A stretch of DNA of 64,000 nt from Deltaproteobacteria bacterium (GTDB lineage Bacteria; Myxococcota_A; Bradymonadia; REDH01). The notes beneath the pieces are model-generated. The model had not been told where the DNA came from. It made no database searches and was given only the letters and a program-made list of their open reading frames with translations. Made by a program: the position numbers and the translations under genes. Within the stretch, counting starts at the first letter, position 1; the number at the start of each line of letters is the position of its first letter. The stretch is taken from the NCBI GenBank assembly GCA_007693585.1, contig REDH01000067.1:1-64000 (forward strand), in the 5' to 3' direction. Shown here in pieces: positions 63,634 through 64,000 of the stretch.

Positions 63634-64000
63634 ATGCTGGTGGATCTCCACGTCTACACCAATGTTTCCGGAGGCTTTGCGCTTCCTCGCGCGATTGACG
63701 ACGCGCGTCAGGCGGGTCTGGATGCGATCTGCGTGGCGGACCGTCAGGCGTCGCAGGAAGTGGCCCAGGCGGTCCTGGACGGCGCGACCGGCGACTTCCC
63801 GGTATTTCTCGGGGTGGAGCTTCCGACGCGGGTCGGGGATGTTCTGGTGATCGTGCCGGCTGTGGATCCGTTCTACAGCCGGGAGGAGTGGAAGCAGGTG
63901 GAGGCGCTTCAGCGGCCTTCCCTGTCCGATGTGCAGCAGCTTGCGGAGCGCGAGGGTGGGGTGGTGCTGATCACGCATCCCTACGACCGGGCGCGCAAGA
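63634..64000 (+). CDS. PHP-domain protein, 5' part
   Basis: 122 residues are visible before the window edge; the gene continues. ATG at 63634 after GAGGA. It opens MLVDLHVYTNVSGG, matching the PHP metal site DLHxHTxxSxG except that the second His is Tyr; then GLDAICVADRQ, FLGVELPT and VLITHPYDRARK, where PHP proteins carry further metal ligands (E in GVE, H in THP). Probably a metal-dependent phosphoesterase or pseudo-esterase. Confidence 0.75.
   Translation, partial: MLVDLHVYTNVSGGFALPRAIDDARQAGLDAICVADRQASQEVAQAVLDGATGDFPVFLGVELPTRVGDVLVIVPAVDPFYSREEWKQVEALQRPSLSDVQQLAEREGGVVLITHPYDRARK

Overview
The window is dense, very GC-rich (by eye about 70%) bacterial chromosome from a Gram-negative organism with two membranes: it encodes LolA, many lipobox-bearing secreted proteins, DsbA-like proteins and periplasmic peptidoglycan enzymes. 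Multi-module Kazal-like, lamin-tail, invasin-type Ig-like, PEGA, HEAT-repeat and vWA-like lipoproteins, a TRAP transporter with a TatT subunit, and an ECF sigma/anti-sigma pair together point to Myxococcota or a close deltaproteobacterial relative (inference; no rRNA is present). I see no tRNA, rRNA, CRISPR array, complete insertion sequence or prophage.

Layout. 1-1.7 kb: 3' part of a Kazal-like repeat protein with a 16-copy GGTEP linker, then a terminator. 1.9-4.9 kb (minus): acyltransferase, SDR protein and threonine ammonia-lyase. 5.1-5.9 kb: PspA-like coiled-coil protein. 6.1-12.2 kb (minus): Ig-like lipoprotein, murI, a conserved small protein, an EnvC-like degenerate LytM protein and a CtpA-type S41 protease, a cell-wall and envelope block. 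12.4-21.4 kb: PEGA protein, degenerate class II amidotransferase-like protein, HEAT lipoprotein, alpha/beta hydrolase and large lipoproteins. 21.6-30.5 kb: two ArsA/Get3-like ATPases, a PAS-GGDEF-EAL protein, CutA, an AsmA-like/GT51 fusion and a phasin-like protein. 30.6-35.4 kb: tatT-dctP-dctQ-dctM, a TPR-associated TRAP transporter with unusual subunits. 35.8-41.0 kb: CorC-type protein, LolA, RqcH and a CBM9-like protein. 41.3-45.0 kb: a small protein, an XPB-N-like protein and a dicarboxylate/amino acid symporter, all overlapping by 4 nt. 45.2-48.2 kb: Cys-rich lipoprotein and a second AsmA-like/GT51 fusion. 48.6-51.8 kb: alanine dehydrogenase, a nuclease-like gene remnant, ECF sigma and its anti-sigma. 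51.9-55.3 kb: phoB-phoR-phoU with two Pho-box-like elements. 55.5-64 kb: a triple-DsbA lipoprotein, a degenerate lipid-kinase-like protein, glutamate dehydrogenase, hydantoinase A and B subunits and the start of a PHP-domain protein.

Themes. (1) Envelope building: two transpeptidase-free GT51 enzymes each fused to an AsmA-like domain, plus murI, an EnvC-like activator, CtpA and LolA. (2) Uptake and catabolism of organic and amino acids: TatT-TRAP, symporter, threonine ammonia-lyase, alanine and glutamate dehydrogenases, hydantoinase/oxoprolinase. (3) Several homologues of known enzymes have lost active-site residues (LytM, class II amidotransferase, lipid kinase, SDR). (4) In-frame coding minisatellites sit in linkers or tails of exported or membrane proteins. 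The least ordinary items are the paired AsmA-GT51 fusions and the Pho-box promoter predicted between phoR and phoU.
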